From the NCBI RefSeq assembly GCF_022810765.1, contig NZ_CP094494.1:2914001-2978000 (forward strand): a stretch of DNA of 64,000 bases, in the 5' to 3' direction. The position numbers were made by a program, and so were the translations under genes. The notes beneath the pieces are model-generated. The model was not told where the DNA came from. It worked only from the letters and a program-made list of their open reading frames with translations, and did no database searches. This DNA is from Winogradskyella sp. MH6. GTDB lineage: Bacteria > Bacteroidota > Bacteroidia > Flavobacteriales > Flavobacteriaceae. Each line of letters opens with the position of its first letter. The stretch's first letter is position 1. Positions 8,420 to 16,428 of the stretch are shown here, in pieces.

Positions 8420-9176
8420 GTTAGTTTTTACAATTAGTATTGCCCTTTTATCATGGCTAAATTGTTTTAGTCAAGAAGAAGGGCAATATAAAGATGTAAT
8501 CTTAGATGGTAAACCAGCGAAACTTAATGTGATTACTGGAGAAATTACTTTAGTGAACTCCGATACTGAAACAGTAATTGTTACGACTGATTCTCTTACA
8601 AAGCAATATAATAATGAACTCAAAGAATCATCAGTAATACAAATAGAAGCGGAATATCATACTGTAAAAGAAAACGAAACGCTTTTAGAGATAGCTAATA
8701 AATACAACACAACATTAACAGCTTTAAAGGAAGCTAATAATTTAGAAACAACTCTAGTTGATGCAGGGCAAAAACTTAGAGTTAGCAATTTTGAAGCCCA
8801 ACCAGAAAGTACATTGAAAATTGAAGAAGTAGAAGATTCTACTGTTACTGTTTCTTCCGAAAATAATTCTGGTATTCACATCGTAGAAAATGGAGATACA
8901 CTTTATAGTTTAAGTAAACGATATGGTTTTACCGTAGATGAATTGAAAACTAAAAATGGTTTAACTTCAAACTTAATAAAGGTAGGTCAAGAGTTAAATG
9001 TCTCTCATTCCGACTACAAAAACTCATCAACAAACAAATCCTTTTGGACTGTGTCTAAAGGAGATACCTTATATAACATTTCGAAAAGAAACGGACTTAC
9101 AGTTGATGAATTAAAATCTCTAAACGGACTTACTGATAATTTGATTTTAGTAGGGCAGACCTTGAAGTTAAAGTAG
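8403..9176 (+). CDS. Exported protein with three LysM domains
   Basis: A 257-residue protein with a signal peptide ([24 protein letters not shown]) and a short N-terminal region, then three LysM modules at about residues 78-125, 158-202 and 211-257, each with the YxVxxGDTLxxIxxxYxxTVDELKxxNxL pattern. LysM binds N-acetylglucosamine glycans such as peptidoglycan, so the protein probably sits on the cell wall in the periplasm. No catalytic domain is present. The ATG overlaps the last codons of lon, so it is likely co-expressed with lon, and the T9SS gene porQ follows 72 bp later. The specific role is unknown. Confidence 0.8.
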   Translation: MLKSFKLVFTISIALLSWLNCFSQEEGQYKDVILDGKPAKLNVITGEITLVNSDTETVIVTTDSLTKQYNNELKESSVIQIEAEYHTVKENETLLEIANKYNTTLTALKEANNLETTLVDAGQKLRVSNFEAQPESTLKIEEVEDSTVTVSSENNSGIHIVENGDTLYSLSKRYGFTVDELKTKNGLTSNLIKVGQELNVSHSDYKNSSTNKSFWTVSKGDTLYNISKRNGLTVDELKSLNGLTDNLILVGQTLKLK

Positions 9177-9248
9177 AAATAAATCACCTCAAAAAATAAA
9201 AAAATCATATCATCGTTTTAAGATAGATTTGTTTATTTTGCAAAATCT

Positions 9249-10283
9249 ATGATAAAGAGGGTTACCCAATTCTGTTTTATGCTTTTAGCGTTACCGTTGT
9301 TTGCTCAATTGGGTGGCGAATCTACTTATCAATTTCTCAACCTTGTATCATCACCAAGACAAGCTGCATTAGGAGGTAAAATTATTACCAACTTTGATCA
9401 TGATGTTACTGAAGCCTTGTATAATCCAGCATCATTAAACTGGCAAATGCATAACCAATTGGCAGTAAATGTATCTAGTTATTTAGGTGGTATTACTTAT
9501 GGTTCAGCTGCATATGCGTATACTTGGGACAGACATGTACAAACGTTTCATTTTGGTGTAACTTATATTAACTACGGAACGTTTGATGGATATGATGTTA
9601 ATGGAAATTCCACAGGAACCTTCAGTGGGAACGAAGCAGCAATTTCAGCAGGTTATAATTACAATATTCCATTCACGGATTTTTATGTAGGAGCAAATGT
9701 GAAGATTATTACATCTTTACTAGAACAGTATAATTCGGTTGGTGGCGCAGTAGATTTGGGTATCATGTACATCAATGAAAAGATAGATTTTCATGCAGCA
9801 TTAACGGTAAGAAATCTCGGGACTCAGTTTACAACGTATGCAGGCCAAAATGAACCTTTACCATTTGAGGTAAACTTTGGAATGTCGCAAACCTTAGAAA
9901 ACGTTCCAATTAGATGGCACCTAACGATGGAAAACTTGCAAGAATGGCCAATAGGTGTATCTAATCCTGCCAGAGCAACAACAGATTTAGATGGAAACCA
10001 GACCCAAGAAAAAGTCGGATTTTTCAATAATGCATTACGTCATTTAATTTTGGGAGCCGAGTTATGGCCAGAACGTGGCTTTAATCTACGATTTGGTTAT
10101 AATTTTCGACGTGCAGAAGAATTAAGAATTGTAGATCAAAGAAATTTTTCAGGTTTGTCAGTTGGTGTGGGTATTCGATTAAATTCCATGCGATTTAGTT
10201 ATACACACGCCAGATATACAAGTGCATCTAACACTAGTTTTTTTGGACTTCAAATAGATTTAGACGGAAGACGAAGACGATAA
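9249..10283 (+). CDS. porQ: Type IX secretion system protein PorQ
   Basis: A 344-residue outer-membrane beta-barrel protein matching PorQ, a T9SS component implicated in the cell-surface attachment complex. Visible signs: signal peptide (CFMLLALPLFAQ), the opening LGGESTYQFLNLVSSPRQAALGGK, the DVTEALYNPASLNW segment seen in FadL-like and PorQ proteins, alternating aromatic strands, and a final aromatic strand before a basic GRRRR end. It precedes cmk by 10 bp. A TAGATTTG (-7-like) at 9224-9231 lies just upstream but lacks a matching -33 box. It fits functionally with the T9SS adhesin operon at 20-36 kb. Confidence 0.9.
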   Translation: MIKRVTQFCFMLLALPLFAQLGGESTYQFLNLVSSPRQAALGGKIITNFDHDVTEALYNPASLNWQMHNQLAVNVSSYLGGITYGSAAYAYTWDRHVQTFHFGVTYINYGTFDGYDVNGNSTGTFSGNEAAISAGYNYNIPFTDFYVGANVKIITSLLEQYNSVGGAVDLGIMYINEKIDFHAALTVRNLGTQFTTYAGQNEPLPFEVNFGMSQTLENVPIRWHLTMENLQEWPIGVSNPARATTDLDGNQTQEKVGFFNNALRHLILGAELWPERGFNLRFGYNFRRAEELRIVDQRNFSGLSVGVGIRLNSMRFSYTHARYTSASNTSFFGLQIDLDGRRRR

Positions 10284-10293
10284 TAAAAAATAT

Positions 10294-10977
10294 ATGAGTA
10301 AAATAGTCATAGCCATAGATGGATTTTCTTCAACAGGTAAGAGTACTATCGCAAAGCAATTAGCAAAACAACTCAACTATATTTATGTTGATACAGGTGC
10401 TATGTACAGGGCAGTGACATATTTTGCTATGAAAAACGAATTGATAGGAGAAGACTTCTTTCATTCTGAAAAACTTATTGAACGACTCAATGAAATACAT
10501 ATAACTTTTAAGTTTAATGAAGCGTTAGGGTTTGCCGAAGTATACTTAAATGGTGAAAATATTGAAAAGGAGATTAGAACTTTAGAAGTCTCAAAGTATG
10601 TAAGTCCCGTAGCAACAATTTCTGAAGTGCGTCAAAAACTGGTAGAACAACAACAGTTAATGGGTAAGGATAAAGGCATTGTAATGGATGGTAGAGACAT
10701 TGGTACTGTTGTTTTTCCTGATGCTGAATTAAAAATATTTATGACAGCTTCTGCTGAAACCAGAGCTCAAAGACGTTATAAAGAATTATTAGAACGTGGT
10801 CACAATCTTAGTTATGACGAGGTTTTAGAAAATGTAACCACAAGAGATCGAATTGATTCTACAAGAGAAGATTCTCCTTTAGTTAAAGCAGAAGATGCTA
10901 TCGAAATCGATAACTCGGATTTAACAATTGAAGAACAAATAGAAACGTTGCTAAAACTAGCAAAGTCTAAAGTATAA
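10294..10977 (+). CDS. cmk: (d)CMP kinase (cytidylate kinase)
   Basis: A 227-residue cytidylate kinase that phosphorylates CMP and dCMP with ATP in pyrimidine nucleotide recycling. Features: P-loop GFSSTGKST at about residues 9-17, YVDTGAMYRAVTY nucleotide-binding motif, VMDGRDIGTVVFPDAELKIFMTAS, and the lid region with REDSPLVKAEDAIEIDNSDL typical of Cmk. Full length, start ATG 10294. It lies 10 bp after porQ and ends in front of a strong bidirectional terminator at 10981-11000. It supplies CDP for lipid and nucleic acid synthesis, and CMP is also released when CMP-Kdo (made by KdsB, 48.5 kb) is used. Confidence 0.96.
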   Translation: MSKIVIAIDGFSSTGKSTIAKQLAKQLNYIYVDTGAMYRAVTYFAMKNELIGEDFFHSEKLIERLNEIHITFKFNEALGFAEVYLNGENIEKEIRTLEVSKYVSPVATISEVRQKLVEQQQLMGKDKGIVMDGRDIGTVVFPDAELKIFMTASAETRAQRRYKELLERGHNLSYDEVLENVTTRDRIDSTREDSPLVKAEDAIEIDNSDLTIEEQIETLLKLAKSKV

Positions 10978-10980
10978 AAA

Positions 10981-11005
10981 AAGCGACCAATCGGTCGCTT
11001 TAATT
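10981..11005. terminator. Bidirectional rho-independent terminator
   Basis: An 8-bp perfect stem AAGCGACC/GGTCGCTT (10981-10988 and 10993-11000) with an AATC loop, preceded by A's and followed by a T-rich stretch, separates cmk (plus) from the Kbp-like gene (minus). Confidence 0.85.
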
Positions 11006-11023
11006 TTTATAATCAAATTCTAA

Positions 11024-11401
11024 TTATAAATTAGGAATCACTAATTCTTGATCTGGATGAATTAAATCCGGATTTTTAAGAATATTAGTATTCGCTTCAA
11101 AAATTTGTTTGTATTTCATTGCATCACCATAGTAGTGTTTAGCAATTTTGCCCAAAGTTTCACCAGATTTCACAGTATGTCTAGCATAAACTGATTCATC
11201 AGCAACTTTAATATCTGCCATAATATCAGAAGGTTCATCGCCACCGATTTCTTTTATCTTATCCCAAAGTAAGTTTTTCTCATATTGAGTAGCTGCTGTT
11301 CCCCAAACTTTAAGCTGACCGTTTTCAACTTCAACTTTACCATCTTGAATGTTTAATTGTTCCCCTAAATCCAGAACGTCTTGGTATTTTGCTTTAACCA
11401 T
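11024..11401 (-). CDS. BON-LysM protein, Kbp/YgaU-like potassium-binding protein family
   Basis: A 125-residue protein without a signal peptide. Residues about 1-65 resemble a BON-like domain (LDLGEQLNIQDGKVEVENGQLKVWGTAATQYEKNLLWDKIKEI) and residues about 73-123 form a LysM domain (HTVKSGETLGKIAKHYYGDAMKYKQIFEANTNILKNPDLIHPDQELVIP). The combination and order match Escherichia coli Kbp (YgaU), a cytoplasmic K+-binding protein of about 149 residues. It is convergent to cmk with a shared terminator. The family match is good; K+ binding here is inferred from the family. Confidence 0.85.
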   Translation of the reverse strand: MVKAKYQDVLDLGEQLNIQDGKVEVENGQLKVWGTAATQYEKNLLWDKIKEIGGDEPSDIMADIKVADESVYARHTVKSGETLGKIAKHYYGDAMKYKQIFEANTNILKNPDLIHPDQELVIPNL

Positions 11402-11540
11402 GATTGTTTTAATTTTTAAGTATTAATAGTATTGTAAATATACCAATTTATATGCCAAAAATCTTGATTTTCAAGTACCAAATTGGTATTTATTATTGAG
11501 ACACTTAAAACCTGTTTAAGTCACATATTTTGAGTTTTTA

Positions 11541-11948
11541 TTATTTGTTATAGGTTGTCCAATGACGATTTGTACCATCATAAAACCAGACCTCTAATAC
11601 ATCATTGTTAATATTAAATTCTAATGTTTTTGTATTGCTGCTTTCCGTAGTATATTCAATAATATTGCTTTCTAGGTCAACTAAAAAAGTTCCATTGGTG
11701 ATTATGCCTTGTTCATCAAAAATATAGAGACCACTTAAATCTCGTTCATTATCATCATCCAAAAAACTCAACGTTTCACAACAAAGAGCTTCTAAAGAAG
11801 ATAAATTATTAATTCCTTGTACACTAATCTCCCAATTACCAACAAGTCCAGTATCAATTAAAGGATTGGAGGTATTATTGTCTTCAGTACCACAACTTAT
11901 TACTGATAGGACAAAAATTAAAACAACATAGAAATTTAGTTTTACCAT
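11541..11948 (-). CDS. Small lipoprotein of unknown function
   Basis: A 135-residue lipoprotein with a hydrophobic signal (MVKLNFYVVLIFVLSVISC) ending in an ISC lipobox followed by GTEDNNTSNP. The mature part starts with VGNWEISVQGI and ends with VWFYDGTNRHWTTYNK, the arrangement seen in lipocalin-like small lipoproteins of Bacteroidota, with a CC pair in the middle. No catalytic motif. It is single, with divergent rpsA upstream and no clear terminator after it. A lipocalin-like fold is only a suggestion. Confidence 0.65.
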   Translation of the reverse strand: MVKLNFYVVLIFVLSVISCGTEDNNTSNPLIDTGLVGNWEISVQGINNLSSLEALCCETLSFLDDDNERDLSGLYIFDEQGIITNGTFLVDLESNIIEYTTESSNTKTLEFNINNDVLEVWFYDGTNRHWTTYNK

Positions 11949-12053
11949 GGTGAAAATTTTTCTAATAAAGTTAATGTAATTGTCATTTAGAAATATTAAT
12001 TAAAGGTTATACTTGGGTTAATTGAAGTGATGCTGTATTAAATGATTATTTTG

Positions 12054-12084
12054 TTTGTTAATTGTTTGAAAATGATTAATTTTG
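12054..12084 (+). promoter_or_regulatory. Consensus Bacteroidota promoter of rpsA
   Basis: TTTG at 12054-12057, a spacer of exactly 19 bases, and TAATTTTG at 12077-12084 match the known Bacteroidota consensus TTTG-N19-TAnnTTTG perfectly. Transcription would begin near 12090, leaving a leader of about 115 nt before the rpsA start. Confidence 0.8.
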
Positions 12085-12090
12085 CGCTCC

Positions 12091-12205
12091 TTTTTAGCGG
12101 ACTTGGAAAAGTAGAAAAGGTAAATCAAAACAAATTTTAATTAACTTCTGTAGGTTTTTCCGCTTAGCTTTTCAAAAAATACAGAATACAAATTTTTAAT
12201 CAGCA
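12091..12205 (+). promoter_or_regulatory. Structured 5' leader of rpsA
   Basis: The predicted untranslated leader contains AGCGGA (12096-12101) that can pair with TCCGCT (12159-12164), flanked by further A/G-rich and T/C-rich stretches that could extend pairing. Ribosomal protein S1 represses its own mRNA in Escherichia coli through leader structure; a similar role here is only a hypothesis. Confidence 0.35.
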
Positions 12206-14041
12206 ATGGCTGAAAACAAAACAAATCAAGCTGAGGTTGAAGCAACTGAAGCAAAAACAGTTGAAGCTCCAGTAGTTTCTGAAGCTCAAGCAAATCCAGA
12301 AAAATTCTTAAAAGAGTTCGATTGGCACAATTACGAAGAAGGAATTGAGCAGGTAGAGGACACTAAACTTGCAGAATTTGAAAAATTAGTATCTGAAAAT
12401 TTCGTTGACACTTTAGATGACGAGGTTGTAGAAGGTGAAGTAATCCACATCACTGATAGAGATGCTATTATTGACATTAACGCTAAATCTGAAGGTGTAA
12501 TTTCTCTTAACGAGTTCCGTTACAATCCAGATTTAAAAGTTGGTGATAAAGTAGAAGTATTAATTGATGTACGCGAAGATGCTACAGGTCAGTTAGTATT
12601 ATCTCACAGAAAAGCTCGTGTTATCAAAGCATGGGATAGAGTTAATAAAGCTCACGAAACTGGTGAAATCGTTAATGGTTTCGTTAAGTGTAGAACTAAA
12701 GGTGGTATGATCGTTGACGTTTTCGGAATCGAAGCATTCTTACCAGGTTCTCAAATTGACGTTAAACCAATTAGAGATTACGATCAGTACGTTAATAAAA
12801 CTATGGAATTCAAAGTTGTTAAGATCAACCACGAATTTAAGAACATAGTAGTTTCTCACAAAGCACTTATCGAGGCTGATATCGAGGAACAAAAGAAAGA
12901 AATCATTGGCCAGTTAGAAAAAGGACAAGTATTAGAAGGTGTTGTTAAAAACATTACTTCTTACGGTGTGTTTATCGATTTAGGTGGTGTAGATGGTTTA
13001 ATTCATATTACAGACTTATCATGGTCTCGTATCAACCATCCAAATGAGATTGTTGAGTTAGATCAGAAATTAAATGTTGTAATTCTTGATTTTGATGAAA
13101 ACAAATCTAGAATTCAATTAGGTCTTAAGCAATTATCTAAGCATCCTTGGGAAGCTTTAGGTGAAGATCTTAAAGTTGGCGACAAAGTAAAAGGTAAAGT
13201 AGTGGTTATCGCTGATTACGGTGCTTTTGTTGAGGTTGCTGATGGTGTAGAAGGTTTAGTACACGTTAGTGAAATGTCTTGGTCTACACACTTACGTTCT
13301 GCTCAAGATTTTGTTTCTGTAGGTGATGAAATCGAAGCTCAAGTATTAACTTTAGATAGAGAAGACCGTAAAATGTCTCTTGGTATTAAGCAATTAACAC
13401 CAGATCCATGGACTGATATTACGTCTAAGTATCCTGTAGGTTCTAGACACACAGGTATTGTACGTAACTTTACTAACTTCGGTGTATTTGTTGAATTAGA
13501 AGAAGGTATTGATGGATTAATTTACATCTCTGATTTATCTTGGACTAAGAAAATTAAGCACCCATCAGAATTCTGTAACGTTGGAGATAAATTAGACGTT
13601 GTAGTATTAGAATTAGATGTTGAAGGACGTAAATTGTCTTTAGGTCACAAACAAACTGAAGAGAATCCTTGGGATAAATACGAAACTGAGTTTGCTGTAG
13701 GTACGTCTCATACTGCTGCTATTACTGAAATAGTAGACAAAGGAGCTACAATAGAGTTTAACGAAGATATCGTTGCATTTGTTCCTTCTCGTCACATAGA
13801 GAAAGAAGATGGTTCTAAACTTAAGAAAGGTGAAGAAGCAGAATTCAAAATCATTGAGTTCAATAAAGAATTCAAAAGAGTTGTAGCTTCTCACACAGCA
13901 GTGTTTAGAGAAGAAGAAGCTAAGATCGTTAAGCAAGCTGTTAAGAAAGCAGAAGCTCAAGCGGCAGAAGCTAAACCAACTTTAGGTGATGCAAACGATG
14001 CTTTACAAGCACTTAAAGATAAAATGGACGGAAAGAAGTAA
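12206..14041 (+). CDS. rpsA: 30S ribosomal protein S1
   Basis: A 611-residue S1 protein with consecutive S1 RNA-binding (OB-fold) domains, starting near residue 75 (VVEGEVIHITDRDAIIDI) and including the well-conserved GVVKNITSYGVFIDLGGVDGLIHITDLSW, GKVVVIADYGAFVEVADGVEGLVHVSEMSW and GIVRNFTNFGVFVELEEGIDGLIYISDLSW modules. The N-terminus has a Glu/Ala-rich extension and the C-terminus a Lys/Ala/Glu tail. S1 recruits mRNA to the 30S subunit, especially important in Bacteroidota where Shine-Dalgarno sequences are weak. It is monocistronic: consensus promoter at 12054, terminator at 14063. Confidence 0.97.
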   Translation: MAENKTNQAEVEATEAKTVEAPVVSEAQANPEKFLKEFDWHNYEEGIEQVEDTKLAEFEKLVSENFVDTLDDEVVEGEVIHITDRDAIIDINAKSEGVISLNEFRYNPDLKVGDKVEVLIDVREDATGQLVLSHRKARVIKAWDRVNKAHETGEIVNGFVKCRTKGGMIVDVFGIEAFLPGSQIDVKPIRDYDQYVNKTMEFKVVKINHEFKNIVVSHKALIEADIEEQKKEIIGQLEKGQVLEGVVKNITSYGVFIDLGGVDGLIHITDLSWSRINHPNEIVELDQKLNVVILDFDENKSRIQLGLKQLSKHPWEALGEDLKVGDKVKGKVVVIADYGAFVEVADGVEGLVHVSEMSWSTHLRSAQDFVSVGDEIEAQVLTLDREDRKMSLGIKQLTPDPWTDITSKYPVGSRHTGIVRNFTNFGVFVELEEGIDGLIYISDLSWTKKIKHPSEFCNVGDKLDVVVLELDVEGRKLSLGHKQTEENPWDKYETEFAVGTSHTAAITEIVDKGATIEFNEDIVAFVPSRHIEKEDGSKLKKGEEAEFKIIEFNKEFKRVVASHTAVFREEEAKIVKQAVKKAEAQAAEAKPTLGDANDALQALKDKMDGKK

Positions 14042-14062
14042 TTCAATCCTAATATAATTTTT

Positions 14063-14093
14063 AAAGCCTCTCAAAAATTGAGAGGCTTTTTTT
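14063..14093 (+). terminator. Rho-independent terminator of rpsA
   Basis: A perfect 10-bp stem (14063-14072 with 14080-14089; AAAGCCTCTC/GAGAGGCTTT), a 7-base loop and a seven-T run. It separates rpsA from the pyrR promoter. Confidence 0.92.
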
Positions 14094-14108
14094 ATGACGT
14101 TATATTAG

Positions 14109-14139
14109 TTTGAAACTCTCATAATTTAGCTTAACTTTG
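14109..14139 (+). promoter_or_regulatory. Consensus Bacteroidota promoter of the pyrR-pyrB operon
   Basis: TTTG at 14109-14112, a 19-base spacer and TAACTTTG at 14132-14139 match the consensus exactly. The start would be near 14145, leaving only about 20 nt of leader, too short for a PyrR-controlled attenuator of the Bacillus type. Confidence 0.8.
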
Positions 14140-14164
14140 CTAATCAATAACGTTTGGATACTAC

Positions 14165-14704
14165 ATGAGTCAAAAAGTATTACTCAATTCTAAGGAAGTC
14201 AATATTATACTACACAGATTGGCTTGCCAACTTATTGAAAACCACGACGATTTTTCAGAAACTGTTTTAATAGGCATTCAACCAAGAGGTAAATTTTTGG
14301 CTGACCGTTTAGCACAAATGCTGAAAGAAGATTATAAGATTAAAAATATTCAGATAGGTCATTTAGATATTACATTTTTTAGAGATGACTTTAGAAGAGG
14401 TGATAAACCTCTTGAAGCAAATACAACAGAGATTGATTTTATAGTTGAAGGAAAAAACGTTGTTTTTATTGACGATGTATTATACACAGGTCGTAGTATA
14501 AGATCAGCGCTTACAGCAATTCAATCTTTTGGTAGGCCAAATAATATAGAATTACTCACTTTAATAGACAGAAGATTCAGTAGACATTTGCCAATTCAAC
14601 CTAATTATAAAGGGAGGCAAGTTGACGCTATAGACAATCAGAAAGTAAAAGTGAACTGGATTGAGAATGGAGGAGAAGATACGGTGTATTTAATTGATAA
14701 ATAG
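14165..14704 (+). CDS. pyrR: PyrR: pyrimidine operon regulator / uracil phosphoribosyltransferase
   Basis: A 179-residue type I phosphoribosyltransferase-fold protein. The PRPP-binding motif VVFIDDVLYTGRSIRSAL lies near residues 98-115; the N-terminus carries the PyrR-typical SKEVNIILHRLACQLIE and GIQPRGKFLADRL, and LIDRRFSRHLPIQPNYKGRQVDA is also conserved in the family. PyrR binds pyr mRNA and/or acts as uracil phosphoribosyltransferase. Its place just before pyrB (14 bp gap) supports the assignment. Since the leader before pyrR is very short, control by attenuation at this site seems unlikely; enzyme activity or regulation elsewhere is possible. Confidence 0.93.
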   Translation: MSQKVLLNSKEVNIILHRLACQLIENHDDFSETVLIGIQPRGKFLADRLAQMLKEDYKIKNIQIGHLDITFFRDDFRRGDKPLEANTTEIDFIVEGKNVVFIDDVLYTGRSIRSALTAIQSFGRPNNIELLTLIDRRFSRHLPIQPNYKGRQVDAIDNQKVKVNWIENGGEDTVYLIDK

Positions 14705-14718
14705 AAAATTAACTAGCG

Positions 14719-15648
14719 ATGAGTGAACTAAGTGTTAAACACTTATTAGGAATAAAATATCTTACAAAAGAAGATATAGATCTTATTTTTGAAACTGCAG
14801 ATCAGTTTAAAGAGGTCATCAATAGACCAATTAAAAAGGTTCCTTCACTTAGAGATATAACTATTGCCAATTTATTTTTTGAAAACTCTACGCGTACCAA
14901 GTTGTCTTTTGAATTAGCGGAAAAAAGGCTTTCAGCTGATGTTATAAATTTTTCGGCTTCACAATCTTCAGTAAAAAAAGGAGAGACTTTAATAGATACG
15001 GTTAATAACATTCTATCTATGAAGGTAGACATGGTGGTAATGCGCCATCCAAATCCTGGTGCTGGTGTGTTTTTATCTAAGCATGTTAATGCTAGCATAG
15101 TTAATGCAGGTGATGGAGCGCACGAGCATCCTACACAAGCACTGCTAGATTCATATTCAATAAGAGAAAAATTAGGTTCTGTAAAAGGGAAAAATGTCGT
15201 TATTGTTGGTGATATTTTGCATAGTAGAGTAGCACTTTCTAATATTTACGCTTTACAATTACAAGGAGCTAATGTTATGGTATGTGGTCCTAAGACTTTG
15301 TTGCCAAAATACATAAAAGACTTAGGAGTTAAGGTTGAAACCAACTTAAGAAAGGCTCTAGAGTGGTGTGATGTTGCTAATATGCTTAGAGTACAGAATG
15401 AGCGTATGGATATTAGCTATTTCCCAACAACACGTGAGTACACACAGCAATTTGGTGTAAACAAAGAATTGTTGGATAGTCTTAAAAAGGATATTGTAAT
15501 AATGCATCCAGGACCAATAAACAGAGGTGTTGAGATTACAAGCGATGTGGCAGACTCTAAACAAGCTATCATTTTAGATCAGGTAGAAAATGGTGTTGCG
15601 GTTAGAATGGCTGTGATTTATTTGTTAGCTTCAAAAATAAAACAGTAA
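14719..15648 (+). CDS. pyrB: Aspartate carbamoyltransferase catalytic subunit
   Basis: A 309-residue catalytic subunit that condenses carbamoyl phosphate with aspartate, the first committed step of UMP synthesis. Carbamoyl-phosphate motif FFENSTRTKLSFELA lies near residues 53-67; further conserved elements are HPTQALLDSY, VVIVGDILHSRVALSN and MHPGPINRGVEI near the C-terminus. Length is typical. It follows pyrR and is followed 3 bp later by a STAS-like gene, so the operon continues to rnz. No regulatory subunit gene (pyrI) is present next to it. Confidence 0.96.
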   Translation: MSELSVKHLLGIKYLTKEDIDLIFETADQFKEVINRPIKKVPSLRDITIANLFFENSTRTKLSFELAEKRLSADVINFSASQSSVKKGETLIDTVNNILSMKVDMVVMRHPNPGAGVFLSKHVNASIVNAGDGAHEHPTQALLDSYSIREKLGSVKGKNVVIVGDILHSRVALSNIYALQLQGANVMVCGPKTLLPKYIKDLGVKVETNLRKALEWCDVANMLRVQNERMDISYFPTTREYTQQFGVNKELLDSLKKDIVIMHPGPINRGVEITSDVADSKQAIILDQVENGVAVRMAVIYLLASKIKQ

Positions 15649-15651
15649 GTT

Positions 15652-15984
15652 ATGATTGTAGATAGAGACGGTAATATTACTATCATTACCCAAGAAAAAG
15701 CTTCGGTAAAAACCTTAGTAAATAATATAGAGCAGGCTTACGATAAGTATAAAAATTACCATATAATAGTTAATTTATCTAGCCTAGATAAAATCAGTTT
15801 AGAAGATATTATCGAGTTTTTACGACTTAGTAATAATCACAGAGGTGATAAAAATTCTTTTGTTATAGTAACAGACAAAGCCGATTTAGACCAAATGCCA
15901 GATGAAATTGCTGTAGTGCCAACCATTCAGGAAGCCTACGATATCATAGAAATGGAAGATATTGAACGCGATTTAGGGTTTTAA
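15652..15984 (+). CDS. STAS-like small protein next to ribonuclease Z
   Basis: A 110-residue cytosolic protein with the alternating beta/alpha pattern of the STAS fold: DRDGNITIITQ, a helix around KTLVNNIEQAYDKY, YHIIVNLSSLDKISLEDIIEFLRLS, NSFVIVTDKADL and an acidic C-terminus. As I recall, this gene is conserved upstream of rnz in flavobacteria and is sometimes mislabelled ribonuclease Z, although it lacks all metal ligands. The conserved phosphorylatable Ser/Thr of classical anti-anti-sigma factors is not obvious. It sits 3 bp after pyrB and 1 bp before the next gene. A regulatory protein-binding role is an inference from fold. Confidence 0.65.
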   Translation: MIVDRDGNITIITQEKASVKTLVNNIEQAYDKYKNYHIIVNLSSLDKISLEDIIEFLRLSNNHRGDKNSFVIVTDKADLDQMPDEIAVVPTIQEAYDIIEMEDIERDLGF

Positions 15985-15985
15985 T

Positions 15986-16417
15986 ATGAATGATAGAATA
16001 ACTATTTATGACTATCAAATATTAGATATTATTTATCAAGTTTTATTATTGCTTTTTTCATTAGCACCTATATTTTCTACAGTAGAGTTGTTTGAAAGTG
16101 AGTTATTAAACAAAATTATATCTTATATCTTTATTGTATTTATTCTTGGATTAATTAAATTATCAAACCGAACTTCTATATATAATGGGTTTGTAATAAA
16201 GGAAATATATTCTAATTTTTTTGGAACCCTAAAAACAATTAAAAAATTTCGTGTATCAGAAATTGAAGAAATCTTTCTTAATCAAAATGATGAGTTATAT
16301 TTTGAGATTACTGCGAAAATGAAAAATAATGAAAAGTTTATATTAAACAAACTGCCAAATAAAAATCCAGCTTTAAAGGAATTAGAACTTATAAAAGGCT
16401 ATTTTAGAATTACTTAA
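15986..16417 (+). CDS. Hypothetical membrane protein with two N-terminal TM segments
   Basis: A 143-residue protein. Two hydrophobic segments (about residues 14-32 and 42-60) are followed by a soluble C-terminal part with beta-rich sequence (FVIKEIYSNFFGTLKTIKKFRVSEIEEIFLNQ, then YFEITAKMKNNEKFILNKLPNKNPALKELELIKGYF), the layout of small PH-like membrane proteins. It begins one base after the STAS-like gene and ends 11 bp before rnz. Base composition is more AT-rich than its neighbours, which may mean a recent insertion into this operon. No family recognised with confidence. Confidence 0.6.
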   Translation: MNDRITIYDYQILDIIYQVLLLLFSLAPIFSTVELFESELLNKIISYIFIVFILGLIKLSNRTSIYNGFVIKEIYSNFFGTLKTIKKFRVSEIEEIFLNQNDELYFEITAKMKNNEKFILNKLPNKNPALKELELIKGYFRIT

Positions 16418-16428
16418 TTTTAATAAAT

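Noticed and set aside
9224-9231. TAGATTTG before porQ as a promoter
   Set aside because: No TTTG at the -33 distance; left out as a feature because only half the signal is present.
13640-13960. Minus-strand ORF of 106 codons opposite rpsA
   Set aside because: Low-complexity Phe/Cys/Ser-rich antisense of the S1 coding strand.
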